Notes: generated from the sequence alone by a model not told the origin. DNA of 64,000 nt from Acanthochlamys bracteata (GCA_019914995.1 CM034135.1:7690501-7754500), one strand, 5' to 3'; positions 24,188 through 37,945 are shown, numbered from the stretch's first letter. A program made the numbers and translations.

Positions 24188-27100
24188 ATGATGAGTTCGA
24201 GCGATAAGAAAGCGGCAGTGGGCGGTGGCGAAGGAGGTCTCTTCTCGGCGTTACGGAGCTGGGGTAGCGCTATGACCAGATCCATTAACGGGTAAGGAGT
24301 TTTCTTTTTCTCTACATAGAAAGTATAATTTGATTTTATATTTGTTTTTGTATTTGTATGGTAAAATCTAGCCTTAATTAGTGAATTGAAAGTGCTTTTA
24401 TTGGATTAACGTTGATGTTGGATTGTTGCAGTAACTAGTAGATATTGAGCTTTTGTTGTATTTAATGAACTCGAGAGATCGATCAAGTTTGTTTTGTGAT
24501 CTAGTGGAAGTTTTAGAGATGGTGATGTACGTTTGAGCTCTTTATTAATTTGAGATTAAGATAATTCTTTCCTAGTGTATGTGAGGTTGGTTGATTAATT
24601 CGAAGGTTACAAATAGGAACTAGATAGGAGAGACGTTTGAATGCTAAGTCAATTAAGAGTGTTTTTTTGAGTGAGTGTGATTGATCCCATTCAATTACTG
24701 AAATGATAAAGATTAGAGACTGTATTTTGTTGTCTTTAATGAATTCAAGAGATCAATGAAAGTTTAAGCATTGTTCTTGTTGGTGTTTCTTTTGACGAAG
24801 TAATAGTTTTAAAGAAGATGCTATTTGATGATGCTCTTTGTTTGTTTAAGATATGGCTTTCCTAGTTTATCTGAAATCAGTTGATTAGTTGGTATGGAAA
24901 TTTTATAATTGAATTTCGAGTCTTATGGACTGTGATTCGGGTGTTGGTGCTAGTTTCTGTCCATTTATCAAGTTCGTCAATTGGTCCTATGTTTCAGATG
25001 CGGGAATTTCTCTGAAGAATTCTCAGAATGGACATGGATACTGTGCTTTTCTTACATGATAAGTTGTTCTACCATGTTGTCTTAGAGATCTACTATCTTT
25101 TCTCGGTTCTGGAACAAATTTTGGATATATGGAAGGTGCTGTTCACTGTTTTGCCTTCCACATATTCACAACAGTGTAGAAGCTCCACAAGTTTTATAAC
25201 TAGATAGTGTAATTTTACTCTGAAAACCTATTTGAGTTTGTTCGTGTGTTTGTATGCATACAAACTGTCACTGAAGTTGAACGAATGGTACTGCTGTGAA
25301 CTGTTGATTTTGTTGTTAAGTCCATATTCTTCCTACCATGCCATATGTTTTCATTTTCACTTGTCTGTCAGGTTACTGGGATATGAAGGCCTTGAGGTAA
25401 TAAACCCTGAAGGAGGAACAGAAGATGCTGAAACAGAAGCACAACGTGGTAGATGGAAGCAGGAGGTCTGTGTTCTGTCAATTTTGTGCTTTTCATGTTA
25501 GTATATATCACCAACTACTTCTCATTGCCTGCCAATTTCATCCTCATATGCATGCTTTCTGCATAAGTAAAATGGTGAACTGAGAGATTATGCTACTTCC
25601 TATGATTTGTATACTTGTTATTGAGTTGATTGGCGTGTGCTAATTTTTCTTATGCTTTAGCCATCCTCATACGTGTAGTTGTATTTGATTATTTCCCTTC
25701 CTGTTTAGCATTAATGTTGCACCTCCTAATGGGAAATATTGTCTATATGTAAATTTTGATTTGTGTTAATTTCTCTATCTGTCTGCAGGACAGAGATAGT
25801 TACTGGAAAATGATGAGCAAATACATTGGTGCAGATGTGACCTCACTGGTTACACTCCCTGTCATCATCTTTGAGCCAATGACCATGCTTCAGAAGATGG
25901 CTGAGGTTTGTTCTTTATATGTATGACAAGTTAAAATTTCTTTTTGAGTGGCATTTTGCTCTTCATCTTTTGAGAAACTTTGTTGTCTGAGGAGTCTAAT
26001 AGCGGTCATTCTGCTCTTTCTGAATTATCATTGTTGTGATTCTGTCACCTTTTATATGTCTATAGTTATGTCTTTTACATTTATGTCGTACTTTAAAGTT
26101 GCCAACTTGGAGGCTGGTAGGATTTGTTATTTGATAAGCTCAGACCTTTTTGTCAAACTATAATAAGCTATCACTTGCTAGTAAATTTGGAACTTCAGTA
26201 TTTTGAGAAGGCTGGAGAATGTCTTGCTGCCCCATGCTTTATTACTCGAAGTTTTAGTTCTTCTACTTACATTGTAATGCATATTACATATATGACATAA
26301 GATTACAAATGACTAACCGCATCCAGTTTGAACATTATGATATACTATCTGTGTTTGCACCAAGCACCAGTGACCGCTTTTGTTTCATCAGCATTAATAA
26401 AATTTTTAGCTCTAAAGAGAGCGCAAAGAATGGATAGTTCCATTACAGTGAAGAGAAAGTTTAGGAACTAATGCATGTTGTCTAGAGCTAATCCATGTGT
26501 ACAGAAAATAAATTGCGTCTGTATGTTCTTGGTTTAGTCAGTAGTTTACTTTGTATACCCTTTGAAGTTATGTTCTATTAATTTGCCTTAGTTTATGCAT
26601 ATGGCTGTTACTGATTGCATTGAAGTCTAAGTTCTTCAATTCTTGTTGTAGCTGATGGAGTATAGTCACTTGTTAGATATGGCAGATGAATGCAAAGATC
26701 CTTACATGCGTATGGTGTATGCAAGTATGCATCTATTTGAATTCTTTCTTTAACATATCCACAATGATTATTTTGTTAAGATCTTCTCTTTTTCTGCAGC
26801 TTCATGGGCCGTCTCTGTGTATTATTCATTGCAAAGAACATGGAAGCCGTTTAATCCTATCCTGGGAGAGACATACGAAATGACTAATCACAACGGGATT
26901 ACATTTCTTGCAGAACAGGTTAGTTTCTGCAGACTTGCATGAAGTTTTCTGATGCTTCCTTATGCTATTACCTCTCTGTAGATCTATTATTTTGCAGTAT
27001 ACATTGCAAGATGTAATTCTTGAGAGCTGAGAAATGGTCCATCCTTTTTTTCTTTGGCTTGCTGTAATGAGGATAACAAGTTGTACCTCACTTTCAGGTT

Positions 27101-29778
27101 AGCCATCATCCTCCAATGGGTGCTGCACATGCTGAGAATGAGCATTTTACATATGACATCACCTCCAAACTGAAAACTAAATTTCTAGGGAATTCAGTTG
27201 AAATCTATCCTGTTGGAAGGTTAGTTTCAATTGTATAGGTTCTTTTGCAAATTATCACTGAATTTATTCTGTCAATTACTGAACCCAGAGCACTTCAGCA
27301 AGTGTTTTTTTGTGTACCGTTTCATAAAATAGCGACATGTGTTGTGCATTGTCATCCTATTCAACATGTAGTCACATATGATTATGTTTGATCCGATGCA
27401 GGACAAGGGTGACCCTTAAGAAAACTGGGGTAGTCTTGGATTTGGTTCCACCACCATCAAAAGGTCATAATCTTATTTTTGGGCGAACTTGGGTTGACTC
27501 CCCTGGAGAGATGATCATGACGAATTTGACAACAGGGGACAAAGTTGTTCTATACTTCCAACCATGTGGTTGGTTTGGGTATGTGATGATTTCTTTTTCT
27601 TTTTTTTTTTCTTTTTAACTATGAAAAAGTTGAGCTCCTTCTAATTTTGCCCAACTCACGGTCTCAAATTATGTTCTAGTTCAACTTTAAGCAATATTGA
27701 AACTGGTTAGTTCAAGTTTAAATTGCTTACCTAAAACTTAAGTAATATGTATGTTTCACTTTAGGCAAGAGGATCAACTTCTTCGAAGAAAATGCTTTAG
27801 TAGATGAATCTTCTGGTCAAATCGAATTATAGTAGCATGGTTATTAGTAATAGTTGTTGTGTTTTCTCATAAAAGATTCAAATGTTACTGTTAACTGCAA
27901 TTTAATAAATACAGGTTCAGTTGTATTGTTGAATCATTCTGGAATGTTGTATAAGTAGTAGCCTGGTATATTTGTTTTTATGCTTTTTATTATTTAATGA
28001 ATTTTATATCGAGGTTTTATAAGAAGTCTTTTTTATTTTTTCTCAACATCTGTTTAAGCTGATCCCATCTATTGGGATTGAAGCCTAAGTAGCTCCTAAG
28101 TTGCCCTAGTGTCTGGGTGACTTCACCTTTTCTTTATGGGATCAATCTTTAGTTGCATGATAATGATAATTCTCTGCTATTGTGGTAGTTGTATGTGTTA
28201 CTTCACCGATTCTGTGTATCATATTTGTCCTTACAAACTATGCCATCTTTGGCAGAGCTGGCCGATATGAAGTAGATGGCTACGTTTATGATGCGCAAGA
28301 GGAACCGAAGATTCTAATGACAGGGAAGTGGAATGAATCAATAAGTTGCCAACCTTGCGATGAGGAAGGAGAGCCTCTCCCTGGAACAGATCCTAAAGAG
28401 GTATATCTCACACATTCGCTGCAACCTAGTCCTGTTCATTAGTAAACTCAAGTCCTGCATAATTTCGTGAGAATATCTCACTCTCTATCTCTAAGAAGTT
28501 TCTTTTGATATTTTTGTAAATATCAAATCATCTAAAAGATAGTAATGAACTTTGTGGCTATTTAATGATTCAATGTAGTCGAAACTGTGATGTGCGTTTG
28601 TTGTCTTGTCTGTGATTGCAATTATACTACTTCAGGGTGTTTTCCTATTAAAAAGGAGAACATATTCATCGTCATCACCATTATCATCATTATATTGTGG
28701 GACTCTTCTAATCTTGAGTTAGCTATAGTGCATTGCTTTTCCGTCGGCAAGGTGATAGGTGAAATTTCGCAAGATTCTAATAGTCATGCAAACGTATCAC
28801 GAGTCCAATCTTTTAATGTGTTTTGGGATATACTAGGAGCCTAGTTTAGGTTTTAATAGTTTGGCTTGTTCGACAAAACCAAATTTCAGTAACTACTTTA
28901 CACTATTGTTATTCAAAAGCTGAAGATGATAGTTCTCCTGAGTTTGAATTAATAGAATTGCTTGCTTTTACCTGATAGCTTCCTTCTCTAAATGGATTAC
29001 AGCATATTGTTCTGGTCATAAAATGACTTCTCTAGACATAGTTAGCTGTGAACATCTTAGAAGTTGCTCTATGTGACCAATCTGTATTTATTAAAGAAAG
29101 ATGCAACTGGTTTTGGGATATTCCAGGACCTTAATGCAGTTGTTTTAGGTTATAATGTCATTAGTTTTGGACAAACAAGATTTTTGTAGGCTGTCTTATG
29201 TTGTATTTTGATCATCTCATGACATGTGATAGGTTTGGAGAGTTGCAGCTGTGCCTGAGAATGACAAATACCAGTATACATACTTTGCCCACAAAATAAA
29301 CAGCTTTGAGACAGCACCCAAGAAGCTTCTTCCATCCGATTCCCGATTACGCCCTGATAGATACGCACTTGAGAAGGGCAACATGTCCAAATCTGGTACA
29401 GAAAAGAGCAGGTAATATATATTAGACTGTAAATTCCTTTGGATTTGAAGGTATCTACATGAACTCTAGTAGATATCTGTGTCCTCTGCTTGATGTTTTC
29501 TTTTGATGTTTGATGCCTGCTTTATCTGCAGTTTGGAAGAACGACAGAGAGCAGAAAAGAGAGAAAGGGAAGCAAGGGGGGAAAAGTTCACTCCAAAGTG
29601 GTTCAGCATGACAAATGAGGTTGCGCCTACACCTTGGGGCGACTTGGAGGTCTATGAATACAATGGCAATTATGCTGAACATAGATCCAAGATTGATAGT
29701 TCAGATGCTATCGATGTAGTTGACCCCGAAACCGCAGAGTTCAACCCATGGCAGTTTTCTGATTTGTCAGCGTTGTAG
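24188..29778 (+). CDS. Oxysterol-binding protein-related protein, ORP3-like
   Basis: Ten exons: 24188-24291, 25372-25465, 25789-25905, 26652-26724, 26800-26918, 27098-27219, 27402-27578, 28256-28400, 29233-29411, 29532-29778. They total 1377 nt and 458 residues, in frame. It is a short-type ORP with no PH domain, consisting of the sterol/lipid-binding ORD. The OSBP signature EQVSHHPP lies at 168-175, with the ETYEM and [10 protein letters not shown] motifs before it. Conserved C-terminal features are WNESI, WRV, a basic/acidic RxxRAEKRER helix and FTPKWF. Plant ORP3 proteins localise to the ER via VAP interaction and exchange sterols or phosphoinositides; that is known for the family, not shown here. 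ATG at 24188 is followed at once by a second ATG; either could start. Confidence 0.95.
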
Positions 29779-32249
29779 CAAGTTCATTGTTACATGTTGG
29801 CCATGGATTATTTATGGTCTTGTAAACCATGTGCGGTGCAGGCTTGCAGCCCGTATCACCCCTTCATTTCTGGCCCGCTTGTTTTTGTTATCTGTTCACC
29901 AAGCTAGTCGGTCTTTTTTCCGAATTCGTATTAGATTACATGTAAAGTTGTCCTTTACTGTTTATTGATAGTTATAGAATGCAGTTCCATGTAGGTTCGT
30001 GTTTCTCTCTGGTTTTATCCATTTTATTTTATACTTCGTAGTTTTCGACGATTTGATTTTTTGTGGGAGTGCCTTTTCTGGTTGTAGATTTTATCCAGCA
30101 ACCTTTGAAGTGCTGGGAATTGGAACACATTATATGAAGGGACTCTGGATTGGGTCCTCCCGTTACAACTGCTATATCGTTAGTACATATCCATTCAAGG
30201 ATTGGAAGGAGAGAAATCTAGAAGCACTTGGATGACTATTGCTGATTGAAACATTATTATTTTATTTGTAGTAAAATATTTGAATGTATGTGAATTTCTA
30301 AAAAATAAAGTTTTAAATAAATTATTAAAAATGAATTTTATAAATGTGAATTAAAAAATTACTTTAAAATGCATTTTTAGTAACAAAGTAACATTTGGAA
30401 TTATTTATGAAGAAGTAAATAAGATTAATGATGAAAACTTTTATGTCTGCATCCGCTTTTGAAGAATGAAGATAAGAACATTTCGGTGATGGGGCCTGCA
30501 ATGAATAGAATGACCAGTTTAATGAACATATATACACGTGGAGAGTTTCGGAGTACATTATAGAATCTTTTTAAAATAAAATATAATTTATATTATATTT
30601 TGTTAAATAAATTTTATCATTTAATTTTAAAATTAATAAAAAAATTATAAATTAAGTATATTTTATTATATTTTTAAATTTTGATAATATCTATAAATAT
30701 TTATTACAAAAATAATAAAAATTAATAAAAAACTTTTCAGATAAATTTTGTCAAACAGCTCTCTAATAATAGTCTATTTACATGGATTTGACATAATAAT
30801 AGTCTAGTCTTGTAATAGCTCAGTAAAGGCTGGTGCAGTGCAGCAAAATGTCTTCACCTGATTTTTGCAAGCAGTTTGAGTGATGTTTTGTTTGGAGCTG
30901 TTCATTGCTGAATGTATAGAGCTCTTTAGTTTTTATGAATGAAAGAAATGAAATATGTTTGTGGTATTTTTTGTGTGTTTTTTGGCTGATTGGAACCTTT
31001 GGCCATGACATGTTCCACTTGGGGTTTTGAAACAGGGGCTAAAGTGTTATTAATAACTTGTTTATAGATGAACTTGAACTTTTTTTTTTTGAAAATTTTT
31101 GGCCAAAAAATTCAATTTAAGTATAGATAAACATGTCTAAATTGGTGTTAACAAATATTTTTTATTTTATTTTTATTTTTATAATATTTTAAGAAAATTT
31201 TAAAATAAAAATATAAAAATTATATATCATAAAATTTTATTATTAATCAAAAATTTGAACTTAGTTTTTTTTAAAATTTAAGATATATTTTATTCTACTA
31301 AGCTCATATTTAGAATCATAGATAAATATGCTCTAAGTGAACATGCAAAATAATGTAGATTCTAGAATCATCTTGGCACTCTTTTACTGCTCTGTTTATA
31401 ACAAAATAATATAAACATGCTACTCATGCTAAGTATCATTTCATGACTTATCTTTGATTAAATCAACTATAAAATCAAACTTAATATTCATATAAACTTA
31501 AAATGTAACAAGTCCAAGTAGCAGTAGGTGATTCTTCATTCTAGAATTTTCTTTGATTTGGATAAGAAAGCTTTTCAAATATTTTATTTTAATGGTGATT
31601 CAATTTGTAGTAGCTTTTATTTATTTGGTGATGCTTGGGTTTCATTATCTTTATTAATTATTAACAATAGTTTTTATTTTTTTCTTGCCAGCAAATATAT
31701 GCAGGTGGCATTTTAGGTCACTATCAAGCAACAAAGATGTAAAAATTTGTATCCCTTCTTTTATTGATCTTATTATTATTATTATATTATTATTAAAACA
31801 GAACTATATTTTTTTTAATTATGGTTTTATTGTTTGTTTGCATTTCTTTATGGATGATTCAGAATATCAAATTATTTTTTGCTTGAATTATATTATAAAT
31901 ATAAGCAAAGTGTTGATAGGAATTAGGCAAACATTATCAATTAAGGAATACCATTATAATTTCAATTTAACTTTTTTCACCATAATTAAATATACATGTG
32001 AAGTCTTAAATTTTTTATAATTTGATTATAATAATTATTTTATCAAATAATAATAACTATATTGTTTATTATATTAATTGGAGTTTTTTATTTATTTTGA
32101 TTAAAGTTGACTAATGGGGACCAAAAGGTAGGTAGAGAAGATTAGCCAGAAAATGCAATTATTTTTTTAATTAAACTAACAACGACCGACTAATGACCTA
32201 ATCAAATAATTATTTACCGACACATGCAATTAATCTCTATGGGAACGTT
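29779..32249. other. Spacer between ORP3-like gene and hAT element
   Basis: The first few hundred bases are probably ORP3 3'-UTR. A 52-codon frame preceded by an AG acceptor at about 30086 ends in a stop at 30235; it has no recognised homologue and is not called as a gene. The rest is AT-rich, with TTA/ATT microsatellite-like runs near 31770-31795. Confidence 0.4.
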
Positions 32250-32257
32250 GTAGGAAG
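32250..32257. repeat. Left target-site duplication of the hAT element
   Basis: GTAGGAAG, identical to 37938-37945 on the other side of the element. Confidence 0.75.
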
Positions 32258-35200
32258 CACAGTTGGCAGACCCGGACCGACCCGTTCGGGTCGACCCGCG
32301 AACCGTCGATCCGGACGGCAAACCGGTCCGGGTCTGCAAATAGATCGCCTATGTAGCTGACCCGTTATGATCCGTTCGGAACCGTTCAACCCGTCCGTCC
32401 GGTTGAACCGTTCCGATATTAAAAAAAAAATCCTCACTAATCAAGTAATTAATCTAATAATCTAATCTAAATAATAAATTAATAACTCTAATTTTATTCC
32501 TAATCTTAATATCTACTCATATCGACTTATCGAGTCGAACTGCAGCCGCTCGATCCTAATTCCTAAATTCCTAAATCTACTTCATTTTCTTTCCTCTCCC
32601 ATCTCCGACGAATTCGCTGCCGCTCTCCGACGAGCTCCCCTCTCCGGCTCTCTATTATACTCTCGGCTCTCTACTTTGCCTCTGCTCTCCGCCTCTGCTC
32701 GCCGCTGCACTCCATGCTCTCCGCCTCTGCTCGTTGCTGTCCAACACTCTCCTCTGTGCTCCGGCTCTCTACTCTCCGGCTACGTGTTCCTGCTTTAGGC
32801 TATCTGCTTTCACCACTGCTAATTCGTCTCTCTGCCCGCTCTGCACGCTGTCCGTCTGCACACTACAGACGTTCATTTGTTTGCAATTTTAGCTCTTTGC
32901 TTATTGCTATACAATGTCTGGTGTTGGTTCTAATCCATTTTCGGAATCTGCCACACAGTCTTCAACAATTCTAGCAACTCAAACTCTTTCCAGAGGAAAA
33001 AGCGATCCTGCCTGGAATCACTGTAGACTGGTCGAAGTTGGCAGTGGTGATAAGAAGAAAAAACAATTGATATGTAGCTATTGTTCAAGAGCATTTGCTG
33101 GAGGTGGCATTAACTGATTGAAACAACATTTAGCCGGAGTTAAAGGGGATGTTGGCGCTTGCAAGAATGTTCCTGCTGATGTTCGCTACCAGATGAAGTT
33201 ACACATTGATGACTTCGCTTCCAAAAAGAGAAGACATAAAAAAATGCTCGACGAACAAAATCCATTTAGCGAACGCCACAAGGAATATGAGGAGCAGGCT
33301 TATAACGCATTTAGCGAGGGTGGAGATGTGCTACCAGATCAAGGCACATCAACAGAAATTGGAGAGGGTCATTTAAGAAGAGAAATGCATGCAAAAGGAA
33401 AAAAAAGTAATTCCTATGCATTCTTATTTTATGCCGAGAATCACTCCCAATGCACAACCCACTTTGAAAAGTGTATTGCAAAATAAAGAGGCTATGGAAA
33501 GATGTGCGATAGCCATATCAAAATGGATGATTGATGCATGCATATCTTTTAATGTCGTTAACTCTATGTATTTTCAATATATGGTAGATGCTATTGCCAG
33601 TATGGGTGTAGGTTACAAAGCTCCCCGTTATCACACTTTTAGAAATTTTTTGTTGAAAAAAAATGTTGAGGAGACGAGGCTCTATGTTGAGAGTTATCGT
33701 GATGCATGGAAGAGGACGGGATGCACTATCATGGCTGATGGATGGTCAGATCAAAATAGAAGAACTATTATCAACTTTTTAGTTTATTGCCCGAAAGGTA
33801 TTATCTTTCTCAAATCTATAGATGCATTTGATGCCTTAAAAACTGCTGAGATGTTATACAAGCTGTTTAGAGAAGTTGTCCTATATGTTGGTGCTGAAAA
33901 TGTGGTTCAGTTTATTACTGATAATGCATCTAACTATGTTGCTGCTGGTAGACTATTGGAGCAAGAGTTTAAAAGTTTATTTTGGTCTCCTTGTGCGCAT
34001 TATATTAATTTGGTGTTTCATGATTTTGGCAAGTTAGATGAAGTTAGCAACTTGGTGACTCATGCATCTAGGATTACAAAGTATATTTACAACCAATGTT
34101 TTCCTTTACATTTGATGAGAAAATTTACATGTGGGAGAGAAATACTTAGGCCAGCACCGACTCGCTTTGCTACGAATTTTGTTGCTTTGCAAAGTATATT
34201 GACTCATAAAGATAGTTTGAGAGCTATGGTTACATCTAAAGAATGGACAACTTCTGCATATGCTAGGGAGAGTAAAGGAAAAAAATTTATGGATGATGTT
34301 CTAACTCCTTCATTTTGGACAGAATGTGCAATTATTGTGAAACTAACTGCTCCTTTAGTTCGTGTTCTTCGTATTGTTGATAGTGATGATAGGCCTTGCA
34401 TGGGGTATTTGTATGAGGCTATTCATAATGCCAAAGCTGAAATATTGAACAGATTCAAGAGAAATAAGGAAAGAGTTGCACCATATTTGACTATTATTAG
34501 TAATAGGTGGGATCATCAGTTAGGTAGGGCTTTATATGCAGCTGGTTATTAGCTCAATCCTCAGTATCAATATGATAGCTCTGCCTATGACAAAAATTAT
34601 TCCACTACTTCGGGGATTCTAGATGTTATAGAAAAGTATGCTCATGGAGATTTTGAGTTAATCAGTAAGTTGACCGGTGAGTTAAAGCTCTTTAGAAATG
34701 CCGAAGGAGACTTTGGACGTATTTCTGCCATATCTAATCGTCAACGAATGGCTCCAGATAGTCTTAATTATTAATTGTATGGTTACTTGATTTGTATATT
34801 ATTTTTGTTTTCTAAAACTTTTATATTCTTGTAGATGAATGGTGGTTATTATATGGAAACAGTGCTAAGCATCTCCAAAATTTGGCTATTCATGTGTTAA
34901 GCCAAACATGCAGTTCCTCAGGTTGTGAGAGAAACTGGAGCATATTTGAGCATATTCACTCCAAAAAAAGAAATAGATTGGAGCATCAATGGCTTAACAA
35001 TCTTGTGTATGTTCATTGTAACTTGAGATTGAGACAGAGGTAATATTTATTCTATATATTTTATTGTTAATTTTTATTGTTTATAACTTCATATTTTCAA
35101 ATGTTTTTTTAATGAATCGTGAATGCAAATTAAGAATTATTTCAAGGGTTGAAACTATGACCCTATAGATGTTGAAGAATTTGGTAACAATGTTGATTGG

Positions 35201-36282
35201 ACGACTATGGAAGAACCTCCACTTTTAACGAATGAAGAGTTAGAAGCTTTTTACAAACAATTGGAAGAATGGTCAATTCAAGAGAAACCCACTGATGGTA
35301 GTTGTTTTCATTTTATTTTCATTAATGATGTTACATTATGAATTTAAGAATCTAACTTTTGAAATGTAATTATTTTGTAGATATTGAACTGAACCTTGAT
35401 GATCTTGATGTGGATAATGAAGATGAAGAAGATAATGAAGAGGGACTGCCTCATGGTATGTAAGATAATTCTGTTTGATATTATTTCTATTTTCTAGGAG
35501 CTAAGTTTTGTTCTATATTTTGTTTGCTATTGATTAACTAGTTTACTGGCATATTTGTTGAAAACTTTTTTACTAGGCAGTGGCTTAGTGGTTTGTTTTG
35601 GATTTTTTTTTTCTTGCTTCTAGCATAGATTTTTTTCTTGCTAGGCAGTGGCTTACTGGTTTGTTGTGTATTTTTTTTTCTTACTGCCAATATAGGTTAG
35701 GGCTTTCTGGATTTTTTTATGTATTATAAGCACAAGTTTGGCAAACTATAATTTTTTTTCTTGCTGCCAGCACAGGATTTTTTTCTTGTGGGCAGTGGTT
35801 TAGTGGTTTGTTGTGATTTTTTTCTTACTGCCAGCATAAGTTAGAGCTTTCTGAATTTTTTTATACAGTATAAGCATCAATTTGGCAAACTGGAATTTTT
35901 TTCTGCCAGCATAGGGTTTTTTTCTTACTGGCCAGTGGCTTAGTGGTTTGTTGTGATTTTTTTCTTGCTGCCAGCATAGGGTTTTTTTCTTGCTGGGCAG
36001 TGACTTAGTGGTTTGTTGTGATTTTTTCTTACTGCCAGCATAAGTTAGAGCTTTCTGAATTTTTTTTTATGCAATATAAGCATCAGTTTGGCAAACTGAA
36101 ATTTTTCTTGCTGCCAGCATAGGTTTTTTTCTTATTGGGCAATGGCTTAGTGGTTTGTTGTGATTTTTTTTCTTGCTGCCAACATAAGTTAGGGCTTTCT
36201 AAATTATTTTTGTGCACTATAAGGACCAGTTTGGCAATCTGAAATTTTTTTTCTTGCTGCCAGTATAGATTTTTTTCTTGCT

Positions 36283-36687
36283 GGCAGTGGCTTACTAGTT
36301 TGTTGTGTTTTTTTTTCTTACTTGGCAGTATGGCTTACTGGTTTGCTAATTTGTTTGTTTTTTTTTATTATTGGCCAGTATGGTTTACTGGCTTATTATA
36401 GGTTTTTTTTTTTTTACTTGCTTGCTGCCAAAGTAGATTTGGGAGCATAATATTTAGTTATTTACAACACTTAAAGACTTAAGTCAATTAAGTGTACAGA
36501 TTAGAGTGAGTGATTTTATAGAAACATAAGTTCTGTTTTTGTCTTCTGTGTGTGATATGTACCTGTCAAAGCTTGAATGCAATTTTATGTTTTTTTATTT
36601 CTTACTATCAGCATAAGGTTTTTAAGATTTTTTTGATCTGGTGTAGTAGCATAGTAGTCTTTTATAGTTGTATGTGGAATTTTTTCT
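36283..36687 (+). repeat. ~405-bp direct duplication, copy 1
   Basis: Nearly identical to 36742-37145, with only single-base changes and T-run length differences. It runs from the GGCAGTGGCTTACTAG region through ATTTGGGAGCATAATATT to TTGTATGTGGAATTT. The offset is about 456-459 bp. Confidence 0.85.
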
Positions 36688-36741
36688 TACTGCTAGCATA
36701 GAGTTTTTTTTTTTGCTGGGCAGTGGCCAGTATGTTTGCTG

Positions 36742-37145
36742 GGCAGTGGCTTACTAGTTTGTTGTGTTTTTTTTTCTTACTTGGCAGTATGGCTTACTGG
36801 TTTGCTAATTTGTTTGTTTTTTTTTGTTACTGGCCAGTATGGTTTACTGGCTTATTATAGGTTTTTTTTTTACTTGCTTGCTGCCAAAGTGGATTTGGGA
36901 GCATAATATTTAGTTATTTACAACACTTAAAGATTTAAGTCAGTTAAGTGTACATATTAGAGTGAGTGATTTTATAGAAACATAAGTTCTGTTTTTGTCT
37001 TCTGTGTGTGATATGTACCTGTCAAAGCTTGAATGCAATTTTATGTTTTTTTATTTCTTACTATCAGCATAAGGTTTTTAAGATTTTTTTGATCTGGTGT
37101 AGTAGCATAGCAGTTTTTTATAGTTGTATGTGGAATTTTTTTCTT
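36742..37145 (+). repeat. ~405-bp direct duplication, copy 2
   Basis: Second copy of 36283-36687. High identity implies a recent duplication relative to the decay of the transposase. Confidence 0.85.
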
Positions 37146-37937
37146 TGCCAAAGAAGATAGTTTTTTTTTTTTTTTTTGGCGGTGGCGATAAGTTTGCTAG
37201 GCAGTGGCTTGCTGGGCAGTGGCTTACTGAGACTAGAGGCATTGAATTGGTAGCAACAAAAAAGAATTGATTTTCTTTACAGACAGAAATGAAACAAATC
37301 CTTCATTCCTTTGTTTCCTGCATGTTATAACATAATTAATTTTTCCTCTACAAACTATATTACTACAGCTTGCTGTCTTGATGACTGAGTAATGTTTCTT
37401 GCATGTGTGTTATAACATTGCACAGGTAGTAGTAGGGGATTGCTGACTGCCTGATAGAGTTGAAGCCTTGAATTGAAGGTGTTTTCTTTACCCTCATGCA
37501 CAGCTGAAGCTTTGAAGAATATTTATATCTCTCAGCAAAACTGTAAAGCTCTGAATGTTGTTAGAAACTTAGTAATTGAGAGGTTAATGCTGTTTTGATG
37601 TTAATGATGAAACGATGAATGTTTTACTTTATAGTTGGTGTTAACTGTATCATGTTGAAGCTAGAAGCCTAGAAGTTCCAAGTTTATGTAATTATGTAAC
37701 ATTCATAGTTAAGTTGAAATTTGAAAACTAGATGTTGATGTGTTTGTCTTTTGATAAAGAGTTTCTGTTGTGTGCTCAATAATACTACCTGTGCTGTTAT
37801 TTAGAGTTTGGACAGACTAGAGTTGCCTTGCTAAGCTGCTGGGCGTAGTAGTGCTGTTTGACCCGCCGGGTCAAACCGTGACCCGTTGACCCGGATGATA
37901 TTTCGGGTCAACATCCGGTCCGATTTTTAAAACTTTG

Positions 37938-37945
37938 GTAGGAAG
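37938..37945. repeat. Right target-site duplication of the hAT element
   Basis: GTAGGAAG, identical to 32250-32257. Confidence 0.75.

Larger units (their letters stand above)
35530..37230. repeat. Poly-T/GCCAG tandem repeat array in the last transposase intron
   Basis: Many diverged units are built from T-runs plus CTTGCTGCCAGCATAGG and GGGCAGTGGCTTAGTGGTTTG words, repeated every 60-170 bp. All lie inside the roughly 2-kb intron 35456-37425. It also contains a long direct duplication, annotated separately. Strand asymmetry is strong: the plus strand is T-rich. Confidence 0.8.
32914..37454 (+). pseudogene. hAT transposase, disabled by stops and a frameshift
   Basis: Starts at an ATG at 32914. 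A BED zinc finger (CSYCSRAF...LKQHLAG) is followed by a DUF659-type block (MADGWSDQNRR, then ITDNASNY and SPCAHYINL) and a C-terminal hAT dimerisation region (CSSSGCERNWS). An acidic tail follows (DLDVDNEDEEDNEEG). Lesions: an in-frame TGA at 33115-33117 inside the BED finger, a frame change at or near the A8 run at 33399-33406, and an in-frame TAG at 34550-34552. The expected splice donor at 34758 reads AT instead of GT before the exon starting at 34835 (DEWW). Later exons are roughly 34835-35039, 35146-35297, 35383-35455 and 37426-37454. It is not expected to make active transposase. Confidence 0.85.
32258..37937 (+). mobile_element. hAT-superfamily DNA transposon, degenerate, with TIRs and 8-bp target duplication
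   Basis: The 8-bp direct repeat GTAGGAAG occurs at 32250-32257 and 37938-37945, the size expected for hAT. Immediately inside, the left end begins CACAGTTGGCAGACCCGGAC and the right end, reverse-complemented, begins CAAAGTTTTAAAAATCGGAC. Both share CA-AGTT and, at the same distance, a CGGACCG word. Both ends carry subterminal GACCCG/CGGGTC repeats, as transposase-binding sites of hAT elements do. The 5.68-kb interior encodes a BED-finger hAT transposase with premature stops. The element lies in spacer between ORP3 and the telomere-protein gene. Confidence 0.85.

Noticed and set aside
29999-30235. ORF in the ORP3 3' region (VLGIGTHYMKGLWIGSS part looks protein-like)
   Set aside because: Short, no recognised family, no second exon; more likely 3'-UTR.
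31685-32020. 111-residue ORF
   Set aside because: Low-complexity Ile/Asn/Tyr translation of AT-rich spacer.
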